Below the pieces are notes generated by a model that was not told the DNA's origin, did no database searches, and saw only the letters and a program-made list of their open reading frames with translations. Source: Alphaproteobacteria bacterium WMHbin7 (GTDB lineage: Bacteria; Pseudomonadota; Alphaproteobacteria; Rhodospirillales; WMHbin7). Taken from it: DNA of 62,062 nucleotides. The translations under genes were made by a program, and so were the position numbers. Below, piece by piece: positions 17,905 to 28,730 of the stretch; positions within the stretch are counted from its first letter, which is position 1, and the number at the start of each line of letters is the position of its first letter. The stretch is from assembly GCA_002753155.1 (NCBI GenBank), contig PDZW01000018.1, positions 1 through 62,062 of the forward strand, in the 5' to 3' direction.

Positions 17905-18008
17905 CAGGTAATACCACTTTTCGAAAGGGCTTTACGGACTGGCGAAGCCAAGACCTGCATGGCATAGTATCGTTACTCAACAAGCAGATAAAAACCAGGA
18001 GACGCGCC

Positions 18009-18584
18009 TTGAATTTTCTTCTTGGGTTGAGCCGCTTGATCGATCAGTTGAACACGGCGATCGGCAAGACGGTGATGTGGGGTGTGCTGCTTTCCGTCGT
18101 CATCAGTTCAGTCAATGCCGTTATTCGCTATTCGCTGAACAACAGCTCGAATGCCTGGCTGGAGGCCCAGTGGTACCTCTTCTCGGCGGTTTTCCTGCTC
18201 TGTTCGGGCTATACGCTTCTCAAGAACGAGCATATCCGCATCGATGTCGTCTCCGGGCATCTGCCGCGCGCCGTACAAATATGGATCGACATTCTGGGTA
18301 CGATCTTCTTCCTGCTTCCCATGGCGATTCTCATCATGTGGCTGTCCTGGCCGATGGTGACCGACGCCTTTCTTTCCGGCGAGGTATCGACCAATACCGG
18401 TGGATTGATCCGCTGGCCGGTCCGCCTTTTGGTGCCGGTGGGCTTCTTCCTGCTGGTGCTGCAAGGCTTTTCCGAACTGATCAAGAAGATCGCCATTCTG
18501 ACCGGCGATCTTGAAGACCCTGGCCCCCATGGCGGCCACAGCAAGCCGGCACCCCTTCAGCCAATTCAGGGGGAAACGCCATGA
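18009..18584 (+). CDS. dctQ: TRAP transporter small permease DctQ
   Basis: The small membrane subunit of a tripartite ATP-independent periplasmic transporter, 191 aa with four membrane segments. The pattern NTAIGKTVMWGVLLSVVISS, then a conserved Trp in WLEAQWYLFSAVFLL and the NEHIRIDV loop, is typical of the mannitol/chloroaromatic type. The start is TTG at 18009 with AGGAG seven bases upstream (17997-18001). Its stop overlaps the dctM start (ATGA). The cognate binding protein is probably the convergent gene at 20343-21452. Confidence 0.88.
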   Translation: MNFLLGLSRLIDQLNTAIGKTVMWGVLLSVVISSVNAVIRYSLNNSSNAWLEAQWYLFSAVFLLCSGYTLLKNEHIRIDVVSGHLPRAVQIWIDILGTIFFLLPMAILIMWLSWPMVTDAFLSGEVSTNTGGLIRWPVRLLVPVGFFLLVLQGFSELIKKIAILTGDLEDPGPHGGHSKPAPLQPIQGETP

Positions 18585-20260
18585 CCGCTTTTCTGATTGC
18601 CAACATGGCGCCCTTGATGTTCGGCGCCCTGGTCGTCTTTCTGCTGTTGGGTTATCCGGTGGCCTTCGCGCTGGCCGCCAACGGCCTGTTCTTCGGCTTT
18701 ATCGGCATCGAGCTGGGGCTGCTGACCCCCAGCCTGCTGCAAGCCTTGCCGCAGCGCATCTTCGGCATCATGTCCAACGATACGCTGCTGGCCATTCCCT
18801 TCTTTACCTTCATGGGGCTGATTCTGGAACGCAGCGGCATGGCCGAGGATTTGCTGGACACCATCGGCCAGTTGTTCGGCTCCGTCCGGGGTGGATTGGC
18901 CTATGCCGTGATCTTTGTGGGTGCCCTGCTGGCTGCCACCACCGGCGTGGTTGCCGCCTCGGTGATCTCGATGGGCCTGATCTCGCTGCCCATCATGCTG
19001 CGCTATGGCTATGACCGGCGTCTGGCTTCCGGCGTCATCGCCGCCTCGGGCACCCTGGCGCAGATCATTCCGCCCTCGCTGGTGCTGATCATCATGGCCG
19101 ATCAGTTGGGCCGTTCGGTGGGCGACATGTATCAGGGCGCCTTTATTCCCGGCCTGGTGCTGACCGCCATGTATGCCGGTTATGTGATGCTGGTGACCAT
19201 CGTCAATCCCAAGGCCGCACCCGCCCTGCCGCCCGAGGCCAGAACGATCAAGGAAGACGACGGTTCGGCGGGCTATCTTTCCATCGGCGTCATTCTCGCG
19301 CTGTGCGTGGGCGCTGTCTGGCTGCTCATGGATTATCTGCATCATCCCATCTATGCGATCAGTCTTCCTGTAATCGCGCTCTTTATTCTGGTGACCATCC
19401 ACAAGGCGATGAAACTGTCGATCATCAGCCGACTTGCCCAGCAGGTGGTGATTGTCATGGTGCCGCCACTGGCTCTTATTTTCCTGGTGTTGGGCACGAT
19501 CTTTCTGGGCATCGCGACCCCGACCGAGGGTGGCGCCATGGGGGCGGCGGGCGCTTTGATCATGGCCACGGCCAAACGCAAGCTGTCGATGTCGCTGGTC
19601 AAGCAGGCCTTGGACACCACGGCCAAACTGTCTTCCTTCGTCCTCTTCATTCTGGTGGGTTCGACCGTGTTCGGCCTGGTCTTCAGAGGTGTTAACGGCG
19701 ATCTGTGGGTCGAGCATCTGCTGATCAACCTGCCCGGCGGTCAGATCGGCTTTCTGATCGTGGTCAACATCATGGTCTTCGTGCTGGCCTTCTTCCTCGA
19801 TTTCTTCGAGCTGGCCTTCATCGTGGTGCCGCTTTTGGGGCCGGTGGCCGAGAAGCTGGGGATCGATCTGATCTGGTTCGGCGTTCTTCTGGGTGTCAAC
19901 ATGCAGACCTCGTTCATGCACCCGCCCTTTGGTTTCGCGCTTTTCTATCTGCGCAGCGTGGCCCCGGCGCAGGATTTCCTGGACCGCGTCACCGGCAAAC
20001 TGACGCCCAAGGTCACCACCGGCCAGATCTATTGGGGTGCTGTGCCCTTCGTCTGCATTCAGGTCATCATGGTGGCCCTGGTCATCCTCTTTCCCAATCT
20101 GGTCTTAAGCTCGATGGACGCCATCAAGAAGATCGATCCCAGCCAGATCGAGATGAACATCGTGCCCGAGGATTACGGAACCCCCGCCTTCGGCGAGGAA
20201 AACGCGACCGAAGAGGAAAAGCAGGACGCTGCTCCTGCCGATGAGCCAGCGAAGAAATAA
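18581..20260 (+). CDS. dctM: TRAP transporter large permease DctM
   Basis: The large membrane subunit of a TRAP transporter, using ion gradients to import substrates bound by DctP. It is 559 aa, with the family motifs AIPFFTFMGLILERSG, IIPPSLVLIIMADQLG and ATPTEGGAMGAAGALI. It is longer than the usual 430-460 aa because of an expanded middle region (about residues 220-290) and a charged C-terminal tail (GEENATEEEKQD). The form fits the mannitol/chloroaromatic subgroup. It is coupled to dctQ by an ATGA overlap and ends in front of a strong bidirectional terminator. Confidence 0.92.
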   Translation: MTAFLIANMAPLMFGALVVFLLLGYPVAFALAANGLFFGFIGIELGLLTPSLLQALPQRIFGIMSNDTLLAIPFFTFMGLILERSGMAEDLLDTIGQLFGSVRGGLAYAVIFVGALLAATTGVVAASVISMGLISLPIMLRYGYDRRLASGVIAASGTLAQIIPPSLVLIIMADQLGRSVGDMYQGAFIPGLVLTAMYAGYVMLVTIVNPKAAPALPPEARTIKEDDGSAGYLSIGVILALCVGAVWLLMDYLHHPIYAISLPVIALFILVTIHKAMKLSIISRLAQQVVIVMVPPLALIFLVLGTIFLGIATPTEGGAMGAAGALIMATAKRKLSMSLVKQALDTTAKLSSFVLFILVGSTVFGLVFRGVNGDLWVEHLLINLPGGQIGFLIVVNIMVFVLAFFLDFFELAFIVVPLLGPVAEKLGIDLIWFGVLLGVNMQTSFMHPPFGFALFYLRSVAPAQDFLDRVTGKLTPKVTTGQIYWGAVPFVCIQVIMVALVILFPNLVLSSMDAIKKIDPSQIEMNIVPEDYGTPAFGEENATEEEKQDAAPADEPAKK

Positions 20261-20288
20261 GATATCCCCAAGGTCGCTGCCTGCGCGT

Positions 20289-20320
20289 AAAAAACCCCGC
20301 CTCTTTCGAAGCGGGGTTTT
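20289..20320. terminator. Bidirectional terminator between dctM and dctP
   Basis: An 11-bp stem AAAAACCCCGC with GCGGGGTTTTT around a 10-base loop, lying between the convergent dctM and dctP stops. Runs of A and T on the two sides allow it to work in both directions. Confidence 0.9.
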
Positions 20321-20342
20321 TCATAAACCGAAGAAGAAAGGC

Positions 20343-21569
<1,227 letters not shown>

Positions 21570-21579
21570 TTAAGGCGAT

Positions 21580-21601
21580 CACCTAGCGCTGAGACTAGGT
21601 A
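21580..21601. terminator. Weak hairpin at the end of bpt
   Basis: ACCTAG and CTAGGT pair around an eight-base loop and include the bpt stop codon. The 6-bp stem is short and lacks a U tract, so its role as a terminator is uncertain. Confidence 0.3.
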
Positions 21602-22335
21602 TTACCAGTTGGTTTTTGTGGCAAAGGAACCCAGCCCGAGGGGCCGAAGGCTTCGAGGGGCTGAAAGCGGGCCTTGTAGGACATCTTGCGGCTTTCGGCG
21701 ATCCAATAGCCGAGATAAACATAGGGAAGCCCCTGGCGCTTGGCTTCCTCGATCAGCCACAGAACGATCCTTGTGCCCAGGCTGCGCTTGGGTTCGAGCG
21801 TCTCATAGAAGCTGTAGACGGCGGACAGGCCATCGCTTAAGGCATCGCCCAGGCAGACGCCCTTGAGATGCCCGTCCTGCCCGCGCATTTCGACCAGGAA
21901 GCTTTCGATCGGGCTGTCTTCGACCATCGAACGGTAGTCGTAGAATCCCATCAGGGCCATGTCGCTGCCGGAGTGGCGCGCATCCTGATAGCGCGTGAAC
22001 AGATGATATTGCTCGCCCGTGGCGCGGGCCGGTCCTCTGACGATGGAAAGCTGCAGGTTGGCCGCCAGATTGCGGCGCATGCCGCGATCCGGCTTGAAGT
22101 CGTCCACCCGGATGCGCACGGGAATGCAGGCCCGGCAGTTGGGGCAGGCCGGGGCGTAGGCGATGGCATGGCTACGCCGGAACCCTGCCCGCGAGAGGGC
22201 CTCGTGCAGCTTCTTGCCGTCCGGCCCCGCCAGTTCGGTCACCAGCTTGCGCTCGAACCGTCCCTCGATATAGGGGCAGGGCAGAGGCGCCGTGGTGTAG
22301 AAGAAGTGCGGCTGCTTAAGGGCGACATGGTCCAT
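21595..22335 (-). CDS. bpt: Aspartate/glutamate leucyltransferase Bpt
   Basis: An aminoacyl-tRNA-protein transferase of the bacterial N-end rule pathway, which adds leucine to N-terminal Asp or Glu and so marks proteins for ClpS-ClpAP. At 246 aa it has the normal size. The Cys-rich family segment YAPACPNCRACIPVRIRV is followed by ATE-type motifs (GFYDYRSMVEDSPIES, LGTRIVLWLIEEAKRQ, YVYLGYWIAESRKMSYK). It is the last gene of the minus-strand motA-motB-RDD-bpt series. Confidence 0.95.
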   Translation of the reverse strand: MDHVALKQPHFFYTTAPLPCPYIEGRFERKLVTELAGPDGKKLHEALSRAGFRRSHAIAYAPACPNCRACIPVRIRVDDFKPDRGMRRNLAANLQLSIVRGPARATGEQYHLFTRYQDARHSGSDMALMGFYDYRSMVEDSPIESFLVEMRGQDGHLKGVCLGDALSDGLSAVYSFYETLEPKRSLGTRIVLWLIEEAKRQGLPYVYLGYWIAESRKMSYKARFQPLEAFGPSGWVPLPQKPTGNT

Positions 22336-22379
22336 GGGTCAAATATGAAACCAAAAGCCCTGAATTTCCAGAGGGAGGA

Positions 22380-22841
22380 TCACCCTCTTTTCAACACGAC
22401 CAGGGTGGACAGCATGTCTTGGATCAGGCGTCCCTTGGCATTGAACAGGCCGACCAGCAAAATCAGCGGGGTCGCCACCGTGACCGTGGCATAGAACAAA
22501 AGAACCTGGACGAAAGCCTGCACCATATTGGGTTGCTGCCCTTCGATGGTGGCGACGCCAAGGCCCATCAGGCGCTGCCCCCAGGTCGAGGATTTGGCCC
22601 CGCCCACCAGAAGGGTGTGATAGCAAAGCCCCAGCGTGATGCCCAGGAAGGGCAGGGGCGCCCAGAGAAGTCCCAGGGTGACGATGCCCCCCAAGAAGAG
22701 CAGAAGGCCGAAGGGAAGCATCAGGAGCAGAATGAAGATCAGGTCGATCAGATAGGCCAGGGAGCGGCGCCACAGAACGCCGTCGAAGGCCAGCGGATCG
22801 AAACGCACGAGAAGGCTAGGGCTTGGCAGGTTTTCCGTCAT
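22380..22841 (-). CDS. RDD family membrane protein
   Basis: A 153-aa protein with an RDD domain: the family arginine and aspartates occur in WRRSLAYLIDLIFILLLMLP, and STWGQRLMGLGVATIEG follows the middle helices. It has three to four membrane segments. Function is unknown; some members are linked to ion or proton exchange. ATG 22841 is chosen (MTENLPSP); a longer frame starts at 22859. It overlaps the end of motB by 26 bases, so it is probably co-transcribed with the motor genes. Confidence 0.85.
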   Translation of the reverse strand: MTENLPSPSLLVRFDPLAFDGVLWRRSLAYLIDLIFILLLMLPFGLLLFLGGIVTLGLLWAPLPFLGITLGLCYHTLLVGGAKSSTWGQRLMGLGVATIEGQQPNMVQAFVQVLLFYATVTVATPLILLVGLFNAKGRLIQDMLSTLVVLKRG

Positions 22842-23724
22842 TGGTGGGCACCATTTCATGCTCGCGCAGCAACACGATCGAGATGCGGCGGTTGCGGGCC
22901 GAGCGGGGGTCGTCCTTCAGCATCGGTTCGCGGTCGGCCTTGCCGATGACCCGGGCCACGCGGTTTTCCGGCATGCCGGAATCGAGCAGGGCGCGACGGC
23001 TGGCCAGGGCTCGCTCGCTCGAAAGCTCCCAGTTGCCGTAATCGGCGCCGCGCGAATAGGGAATGGAATCGGTGTGGCCCGAAATGGCGATCTGCTGCGG
23101 CATCTGCATCACGACCTTGCCGATCAGCTCCAGAAGCTGGCGCGCCTTGGGCGTCATGGCGGCGGCGCCACTGTCGAACATGGCCTGGCGTTCATTGTCC
23201 ACCAACTGGATGCGCAGGCCTTCGGGCGTGTTGTCGAGAAGCACGCTTTCCTTCAGTTGCAGCAGATCGGGGCTGGCCTGAATGGCCTGACGGATCACGC
23301 GCTGGGCCTCCTTGAAGACCTGCTCCTCCTTCTCGGCCTGCATCTGCTGATATTCCTCGTCGGTCATGCCCGACTGGTCCTGGGGCTTCTCATCCTCTGA
23401 CTTGCCCATCACCGGAGGAGGGAGTTCGAGATTGACCGTGGGGGCTGACGAATTCTGGGGCATCGCCCCTTCCTGCCCCATGACCTGGCCGCCCAGAATG
23501 CCTCCGGCGCCGCTGGTGGTGCGGGAAACGGTCTGCGGCGCGAAATAGTTCGAGATGCCCTTCAACTGCTCCTCGGTGACGGCGTTCAGCAGCCAGAGCA
23601 ACAGGAAGAAGGCCATCATGGCGGTCACGAAGTCGGCATAGGCCACCTTCCAAGCGCCGCCATGCGCGGCGGCATGACCCTTCTTGATCTTCTTGACAAT
23701 AATCGGTCTGTCGTCGCCCGCCAT
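22816..23724 (-). CDS. motB: Flagellar motor protein MotB
   Basis: The peptidoglycan-anchored stator subunit of the flagellar motor. One N-terminal membrane segment carries the proton-carrying Asp (KVAYADFVTAMMAFFLLLWL), followed by a plug/linker region and an OmpA-like peptidoglycan-binding domain (ISGHTDSIPYSRGADYGN, LSSERALASRRALLDSG). The 302-aa length fits. A Gln/Glu-rich stretch (about residues 110-145) forms the linker. It lies six bases after motA. Confidence 0.95.
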   Translation of the reverse strand: MAGDDRPIIVKKIKKGHAAAHGGAWKVAYADFVTAMMAFFLLLWLLNAVTEEQLKGISNYFAPQTVSRTTSGAGGILGGQVMGQEGAMPQNSSAPTVNLELPPPVMGKSEDEKPQDQSGMTDEEYQQMQAEKEEQVFKEAQRVIRQAIQASPDLLQLKESVLLDNTPEGLRIQLVDNERQAMFDSGAAAMTPKARQLLELIGKVVMQMPQQIAISGHTDSIPYSRGADYGNWELSSERALASRRALLDSGMPENRVARVIGKADREPMLKDDPRSARNRRISIVLLREHEMVPTNDGKPAKP

Positions 23725-23730
23725 CAGTCG

Positions 23731-24591
23731 TCAATCCGGAGGAACATTGGCCAGATAATCTTCCACTTCCTTGAAACTGGGTTTGACCGTGGAAGGGAGT
23801 ATCTTGCGGGCGAATTCGATCGAGACCTGCGGCGCATAGCCTTGCATATGGGCCAGCAGCCCAGCCTTGATGCACATCAGATAGGTGCTTTCGGTTCCGA
23901 AGGTCTGCTCGAGCGAGCGACCGAAGGGCGCGAAGAAACCGTAGGAGAGCAACACGCCCATGAATGTGCCGACCAGAGCGCCGCCGATCAGATGCCCCAG
24001 CACTTCGGGCGGCTCGGTGATCGAGCCCATGGTGTGAATGACGCCCAGCACGGCGGCCACGATGCCCAGGGCGGGCATGGCGTCGGCCATATTGCTCATG
24101 GCGCCCGAAATCGAGATCAGTTCGTGGTGGTGCGCCTCGATCTCGGCATCGATGATGTTTTCCATCTCGTGGGCATTGTTGGTGCCCAGTGTCAGCAGCC
24201 GCAGATAGTCGCAGAGGAACTCGACCAGATGATGATCCTTCGAGAATCCCGGAAATTTGGTGAACAGGGGGCTTTCCTCGGGCTTTTCGACATGGCTTTC
24301 CAGGGCCAGATCGCCCTTGGTCTTGGCCAGCTTGAACAGGGCGTAAAGCATGGCCAGAAGCTCAAGATAACTGGCCTTGGTAAAGCGCGATCCCTTGAAG
24401 ACGGTGCCGATGTTCTTGACCAGCCCCAAAACCACCTGTTTGGGATTGCCGATCATGAAGCTGCCGAAGGCGGCACCCAGAATGATCATGAATTCAAAAG
24501 GTTGCCACAGAACGCCGAGATGGCCGCCACCCAGCATATATCCGCCGATGACGGACCCGATGACGACGACAAAGCCAATAATCGCAAACAT
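23731..24591 (-). CDS. motA: Flagellar motor protein MotA
   Basis: The membrane stator subunit that surrounds MotB and pushes on the rotor FliG. It is 286 aa with four membrane segments, the conserved MADAMPALGIVAAVLGVIHTMG helix near residue 168 and the LLSYGFFAPFGRSLEQ segment after it. The charged cytoplasmic loop between the second and third membrane segments is present. It is the first gene of the minus-strand series. Together with MotB it indicates a motile organism. Confidence 0.95.
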   Translation of the reverse strand: MFAIIGFVVVIGSVIGGYMLGGGHLGVLWQPFEFMIILGAAFGSFMIGNPKQVVLGLVKNIGTVFKGSRFTKASYLELLAMLYALFKLAKTKGDLALESHVEKPEESPLFTKFPGFSKDHHLVEFLCDYLRLLTLGTNNAHEMENIIDAEIEAHHHELISISGAMSNMADAMPALGIVAAVLGVIHTMGSITEPPEVLGHLIGGALVGTFMGVLLSYGFFAPFGRSLEQTFGTESTYLMCIKAGLLAHMQGYAPQVSIEFARKILPSTVKPSFKEVEDYLANVPPD

Positions 24592-24798
24592 CTGATTCGA
24601 AGGTCCTTGTGACTTCGCGCCGCTAAATCTAGTGTTACATAGCAGGAATATTCGACCATAGCTTAAGCCAGAGGGAAAAAGAAGCGGGTTTTCGCATCTG
24701 CGTTCTTGCCTGAGGACACGGCCCTATCCGAAAGTTCAGTTTCCCCGACTGTTCGAATCGGGTATGAAGGGGTTCCTTCTTGATTTAGAGTGACCGGC

Positions 24799-25278
24799 AT
24801 GGACATAGATTCTCGTAGTTTTCGCAAGGCGTTGGGGTGCTTTGCCACCGGTGTTACGGTGGTTGCCGCCAAGGATGAGCAAAATGTGCCTTTCGGCGTC
24901 ACGATCAGCTCCTTTGCCTCGGTCTCGCTTGATCCACCCCTGGTCCTCTTTTGCCTGGGGCTGGACGCGACTTCGGTCGAATCCTTTAGAAAGGCATCAC
25001 ATTTCTCGGTGAATGTGCTGAGGCACGACCAGCGTGAACTGTCGATTCGCTTTGCCAGCCGCATGGCCGACAAATGGAGCGGGGTCGATCACCATCTGGG
25101 CGAGACCAGTGGTGCGCCGGTGTTGTCGCACTGTCTGGCCGTTCTCGAATGCAAAATGGAAAAGCAGTATGTCGAGGGCGATCACGTTTTGCTGATCGGG
25201 CGCGTCTTGCATCTCGATTACGATCCGGGCGGACAGCCTTTGCTGTATTTTCGCGGCAATTACGCGGATATTGCGTAA
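24799..25278 (+). CDS. Flavin reductase-like protein
   Basis: A 159-aa FMN-binding split-barrel protein of the flavin reductase/DIM6-NTAB family, which uses NAD(P)H to reduce free flavin, often for a partner monooxygenase. The start FRKALGCFATGVTVVAAKDE and the segment GVTISSFASVSLDPPLVLFCL are typical, as is GDHVLLIGRVLHLDYDPGGQPLLYFRGNY at the end (quoted only to show the pattern of the last strand). ATG 24799 is chosen; a GTG at 24790 is in frame. No monooxygenase gene is adjacent, so the acceptor is unknown. Confidence 0.9.
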   Translation: MDIDSRSFRKALGCFATGVTVVAAKDEQNVPFGVTISSFASVSLDPPLVLFCLGLDATSVESFRKASHFSVNVLRHDQRELSIRFASRMADKWSGVDHHLGETSGAPVLSHCLAVLECKMEKQYVEGDHVLLIGRVLHLDYDPGGQPLLYFRGNYADIA

Positions 25279-25293
25279 GTCATTCCCGGCCCG

Positions 25294-27654
25294 TCACTGC
25301 GCGGGCCAGAGAATCAGCTCGTTCATCTTTCCCTCTGCGTCGAGCTTCAGGCTTTGGCCATCGCGCCACATGCCGATCAGATCGGCATAGTGCGGCGATA
25401 AGGGATTTCCCGACTGGCCGGTGGCGATGATATAGCGCGAGGCCGAGGGGGTTTTCAGATCGAAAACGGCCCTTAATCCGGCGCCGTGGAAATGGCGGAA
25501 GCTGCCAAAGGAAAAGCTGCCCCGGTTCAGGCTGAAGCCGTCGCCATCCGTATCGATGCTGGGGGCCACCCACTCTTCCGGGATCGGCAGCCGCTCCAGG
25601 ATGCCGTGCTGGAATTTGGCTTTATGGGCGTCTTTCCAGCGCCAGCGCGACATGTCCTGGCCAAAGTCGCGGCCCAGGCGGCGAAGCGCCTCATCCAGCG
25701 CCCGGGTGATGGTTTCCGGGCATCTCTCCGTCTTGTCCTTGGTGTTGTCATCGTCACACCAGCCCGCGCTTTCTTGCAGGGCCATGTCGATGGTAAGCGG
25801 CTTGATCGCATTGCTCCAGCTATCGAACAGCGGCCCCAATCGGCCCGCAAATAAGATGCGCTGAAGTTCCTCGGCCCAGGCGGAAAAAAGAAGCGGCTCG
25901 GCCAAGTCGCGGGCCATGCTGCCGTCCCAGTCCTTGAGCAGGGCAACCACCTTGCGTCCCTGGTCGCTGGTGGGATCAGCCATCATCAAGTGCGGCTTCA
26001 GGCGCAGGTAGGCCATCGACAGGCTGTCCATCTGATAGGCATTCATGTCGTCCGGACCATGCAGGGGCTTTGCCTCCAGAAGGTCCTTCAAGCGCTCGGC
26101 CCGAAGCGGTTCGGGCCAGGCGCTGGCCAGGTGGTGGGGATAGTCCGGACCGACCGGGCGATTGTTGGCGTTGAGCAAGACACCGTTTTCGGGGTTGATC
26201 TGCTGGGGCATGTCGCCAAAGGGGACAAAACCGTTCCAGTCGGCAGTTCCATCGGCTCCGGGGCGCGGCAGGTCGGGCGACGCCTTGCCTGGGCGCAAGG
26301 GAATCTGGCCCGTCATCTGATAGCCGATCATTCCTTCCCTGGTGGCGTACATGACATGCTGAGGCGGGGCTTGAATGGATTCAAGAGCCGTGCGGAAAGA
26401 CGCGGCATCGACCGCTTGGCTCATCCTTCGAAAGGCCGCGGCGGTGGTGTCTCTGGCATTGAGCGCCGTGGCGGCCAGGGCAAGGATGGTTCCCGCCGGA
26501 GCTTCTCTGGCGCCCAGGATATCCGAGATGATCGGTCCGTGGCGGCTTTCGCGCACCTCCAACACGACATCGTTTTCACCCTTGACGGCGATGGTTTCGC
26601 GCCTGGTGGTAAAGGCCTCCGATCCGCCGGGGGTCAGGTAGCGCTGTTTATCCTGAGGGTCCGGCGTTTCCACGAACAGATCCATGGTGTCGCCATTGAC
26701 GCTGGTAAGGCCCCAGGCGAGATGGTTGTTCTGTCCCAGGATGACAAAGGGCATGCCGGGGACGGTGGCGCCTTGAATGGAGAGGCCGGGCGCTTCCAGG
26801 CTGGCCAGATACCACAGGATCGGGGCCCTGAAACTCAAATGCGGATCATTGGCCAGAAGGGGGGCGCCGGTACTGCTGCGCGCCCCGGAAACCACCCAAG
26901 CGTTTGATGCTTGCAGTGACTGGCTCTCCTGGGGAAGGGCCGCCAGCAATTGTTGCGCTTCTAGAATAGCGGCGGTCTTTTCCGGGGCGGGAGCATTCAG
27001 TATGGCCGATAATTGCCCGGCTTTTTCCACCCCCAGCCGTTCAATCAAGCTGAGATTCAGCAACTCGTCGCGCCAGTTGCCCGCAAGCTGCAAGGCCATG
27101 ACACGCCCCCACAGCAGCGAGTCCGATGGCCGCCAGGGCCTTGGCGCAACGCCAGCCAGAAGAAATTCCGGCGGCAAGAGGCGCAACTGTCCGATCCAGG
27201 CATTGATGCCCGCGGCATAGGCGATCAGAATCTGATTTGTCGCTTCATCCAGACCGGCCATCGAGCTTTCGACCTGCCTTTCCAGCCCGAGGACGCGAAA
27301 GAAGCGGTCATTGCCGAGCCCGGCCTTGCCGGCGATTTCGGAAAGCCTTCCGCTGGCGATGCGCCGCTGCATGTCCATCTGCCACAGCCTGTCTTGCGCG
27401 TGGGCATAGCCCAAAGCGAAATAAGCGTCCCGTTCGCTTTGGGCGCGAATAAAGGGAATCCCGCGATTGTTTCTTGCGATGGTGACCGGCTGCGTCAATC
27501 CCAGCGCCTTGGCTTCTCCCGTCGTTTCGGGAAGGGAGGTCTTGAGCCAACGCCATCCGCCCCCGGCCAGGGCCAGGAGAAACAGAACCAGCAGGACAAA
27601 GAGAACCGGCAAGGGGCTGGAACGTCCCCGCCGACCACGACGAAAGAGCGACAT
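25294..27654 (-). CDS. Penicillin acylase family N-terminal nucleophile hydrolase
   Basis: A 786-aa amidohydrolase precursor. A membrane or signal segment lies at about residues 13-33, so the enzyme is probably periplasmic or anchored. The alpha subunit region contains the familiar IPFIRAQSERDAYFALGYAH. Autocleavage should expose the nucleophilic Ser of SNAWVVSGARS, and NDPHLSFRAPILWY and GQNNHLAWGLTSVNGD follow. Family members cleave penicillins, acyl-homoserine lactones or other amides; the substrate cannot be told here. The residue before the Ser is Ala, where Gly is usual. The gene is isolated and converges on the flavin reductase gene. Confidence 0.92.
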   Translation of the reverse strand: MSLFRRGRRGRSSPLPVLFVLLVLFLLALAGGGWRWLKTSLPETTGEAKALGLTQPVTIARNNRGIPFIRAQSERDAYFALGYAHAQDRLWQMDMQRRIASGRLSEIAGKAGLGNDRFFRVLGLERQVESSMAGLDEATNQILIAYAAGINAWIGQLRLLPPEFLLAGVAPRPWRPSDSLLWGRVMALQLAGNWRDELLNLSLIERLGVEKAGQLSAILNAPAPEKTAAILEAQQLLAALPQESQSLQASNAWVVSGARSSTGAPLLANDPHLSFRAPILWYLASLEAPGLSIQGATVPGMPFVILGQNNHLAWGLTSVNGDTMDLFVETPDPQDKQRYLTPGGSEAFTTRRETIAVKGENDVVLEVRESRHGPIISDILGAREAPAGTILALAATALNARDTTAAAFRRMSQAVDAASFRTALESIQAPPQHVMYATREGMIGYQMTGQIPLRPGKASPDLPRPGADGTADWNGFVPFGDMPQQINPENGVLLNANNRPVGPDYPHHLASAWPEPLRAERLKDLLEAKPLHGPDDMNAYQMDSLSMAYLRLKPHLMMADPTSDQGRKVVALLKDWDGSMARDLAEPLLFSAWAEELQRILFAGRLGPLFDSWSNAIKPLTIDMALQESAGWCDDDNTKDKTERCPETITRALDEALRRLGRDFGQDMSRWRWKDAHKAKFQHGILERLPIPEEWVAPSIDTDGDGFSLNRGSFSFGSFRHFHGAGLRAVFDLKTPSASRYIIATGQSGNPLSPHYADLIGMWRDGQSLKLDAEGKMNELILWPAQ

Positions 27655-27881
27655 AAGGCTTTGGAACCGTCAATTTTCCTAAAGGGTGGGCGACGATACC
27701 CTGTCGCCCGCCTGGCTGAAAGCCCCGAATCTATGGAATGAAAAAACAACTCAATAACAATGCGTTAAGCTTCTTTCTTTGTGTGTTTGGTTATATAAAT
27801 ACGCAAATGATGCCTGCGGATTGCTTTCATCCGATTCTCTCCCGGCCTATAATCCCCGGGCAAACGGAACAGGAAATGACA

Positions 27882-28730
27882 ATGCTGGAAAAAACGGTCC
27901 CTGTCTTGGGGGTGGGGGGCTTTCGCAAGCTGGCCTATACGGAATGGGGGCAGGCGGGCCAGGGGCGGCGCACCCTGATTTGCGTTCATGGTCTCACCCG
28001 CACGGGGCGTGATTTCGATCTTCTGGCCGAAGCCCTGTCACAGAATTGGCGCGTCATTTGCCCCGATATTGCCGGACGGGGCAAAAGCGATTGGCTTGCC
28101 GACGCGTCCCTTTACGATTTTCCGCTTTATCTCTCCGACATGGCGGCCCTGATCGCCAGGCTGGATGTGGATGAGGTGGATTGGCTGGGAACATCGATGG
28201 GCGGTTTGATCGGTCTCTTTCTGGCGGCTCAGCCCCATACGCCCATACGCCGTCTGGTCTTGAACGATGTCGGTCCCAAGCTGGCAGGCCAGGCCTTGGC
28301 CAGAATCGCCAGCTATGTGGGCTATCGTCCCCTATTCCCGGATATCGACGCCGCCGAAGCGCATTTTCGTCAGGTCCATGCGCCCTTTGGGGCTTTGACC
28401 GATGCCCAATGGCGTCATCTGGCAAAAACCAGTCTGCGTTCCGTTCCGGGCGGTTTCGAATTTCATTACGATCCCAAGATCGCCCAGCGCTTTGCCGAGA
28501 CAGCGCCCGGCGATGTCGATTTATGGCCTTTCTGGATGGCCGTTAGCTGCCCCGTTCTGGCTATTCGCGGGGCGTCCTCCGACCTTCTGGACAGCGAAAC
28601 CTTGAAGGCGATGGTGGACAGCAAGCCTGGGCTTTGCACGCCTCTTGAAATTCCCGGCTGTGGCCATGCACCCGCCTTGATGAACGAGACCGATATCGGC
28701 GCTATTCGCGACTGGCTTTCCCGGACGTGA
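27882..28730 (+). CDS. Alpha/beta hydrolase
   Basis: A 282-aa alpha/beta-fold hydrolase. The oxyanion segment CVHGLTRTGRDFDLLAEALS, the nucleophile elbow WLGTSMGGLIG and the terminal catalytic His in GCGHAPALMN are present; DLLDS is a candidate for the acid. The frame is open from 27738, but ATG 27882 is preferred because AGGAA precedes it and the residues before it look unlike protein. The substrate is unknown. A 7-bp hairpin at 27688-27709 lies in the divergent interval shared with the acylase gene. Confidence 0.88.
   Translation: MLEKTVPVLGVGGFRKLAYTEWGQAGQGRRTLICVHGLTRTGRDFDLLAEALSQNWRVICPDIAGRGKSDWLADASLYDFPLYLSDMAALIARLDVDEVDWLGTSMGGLIGLFLAAQPHTPIRRLVLNDVGPKLAGQALARIASYVGYRPLFPDIDAAEAHFRQVHAPFGALTDAQWRHLAKTSLRSVPGGFEFHYDPKIAQRFAETAPGDVDLWPFWMAVSCPVLAIRGASSDLLDSETLKAMVDSKPGLCTPLEIPGCGHAPALMNETDIGAIRDWLSRT

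Noticed and set aside
27738..27881. N-terminal extension of the alpha/beta hydrolase from ATG 27738
   Set aside because: The upstream region is AT-rich, the added residues do not look like protein, and ATG 27882 has a better ribosome binding site.
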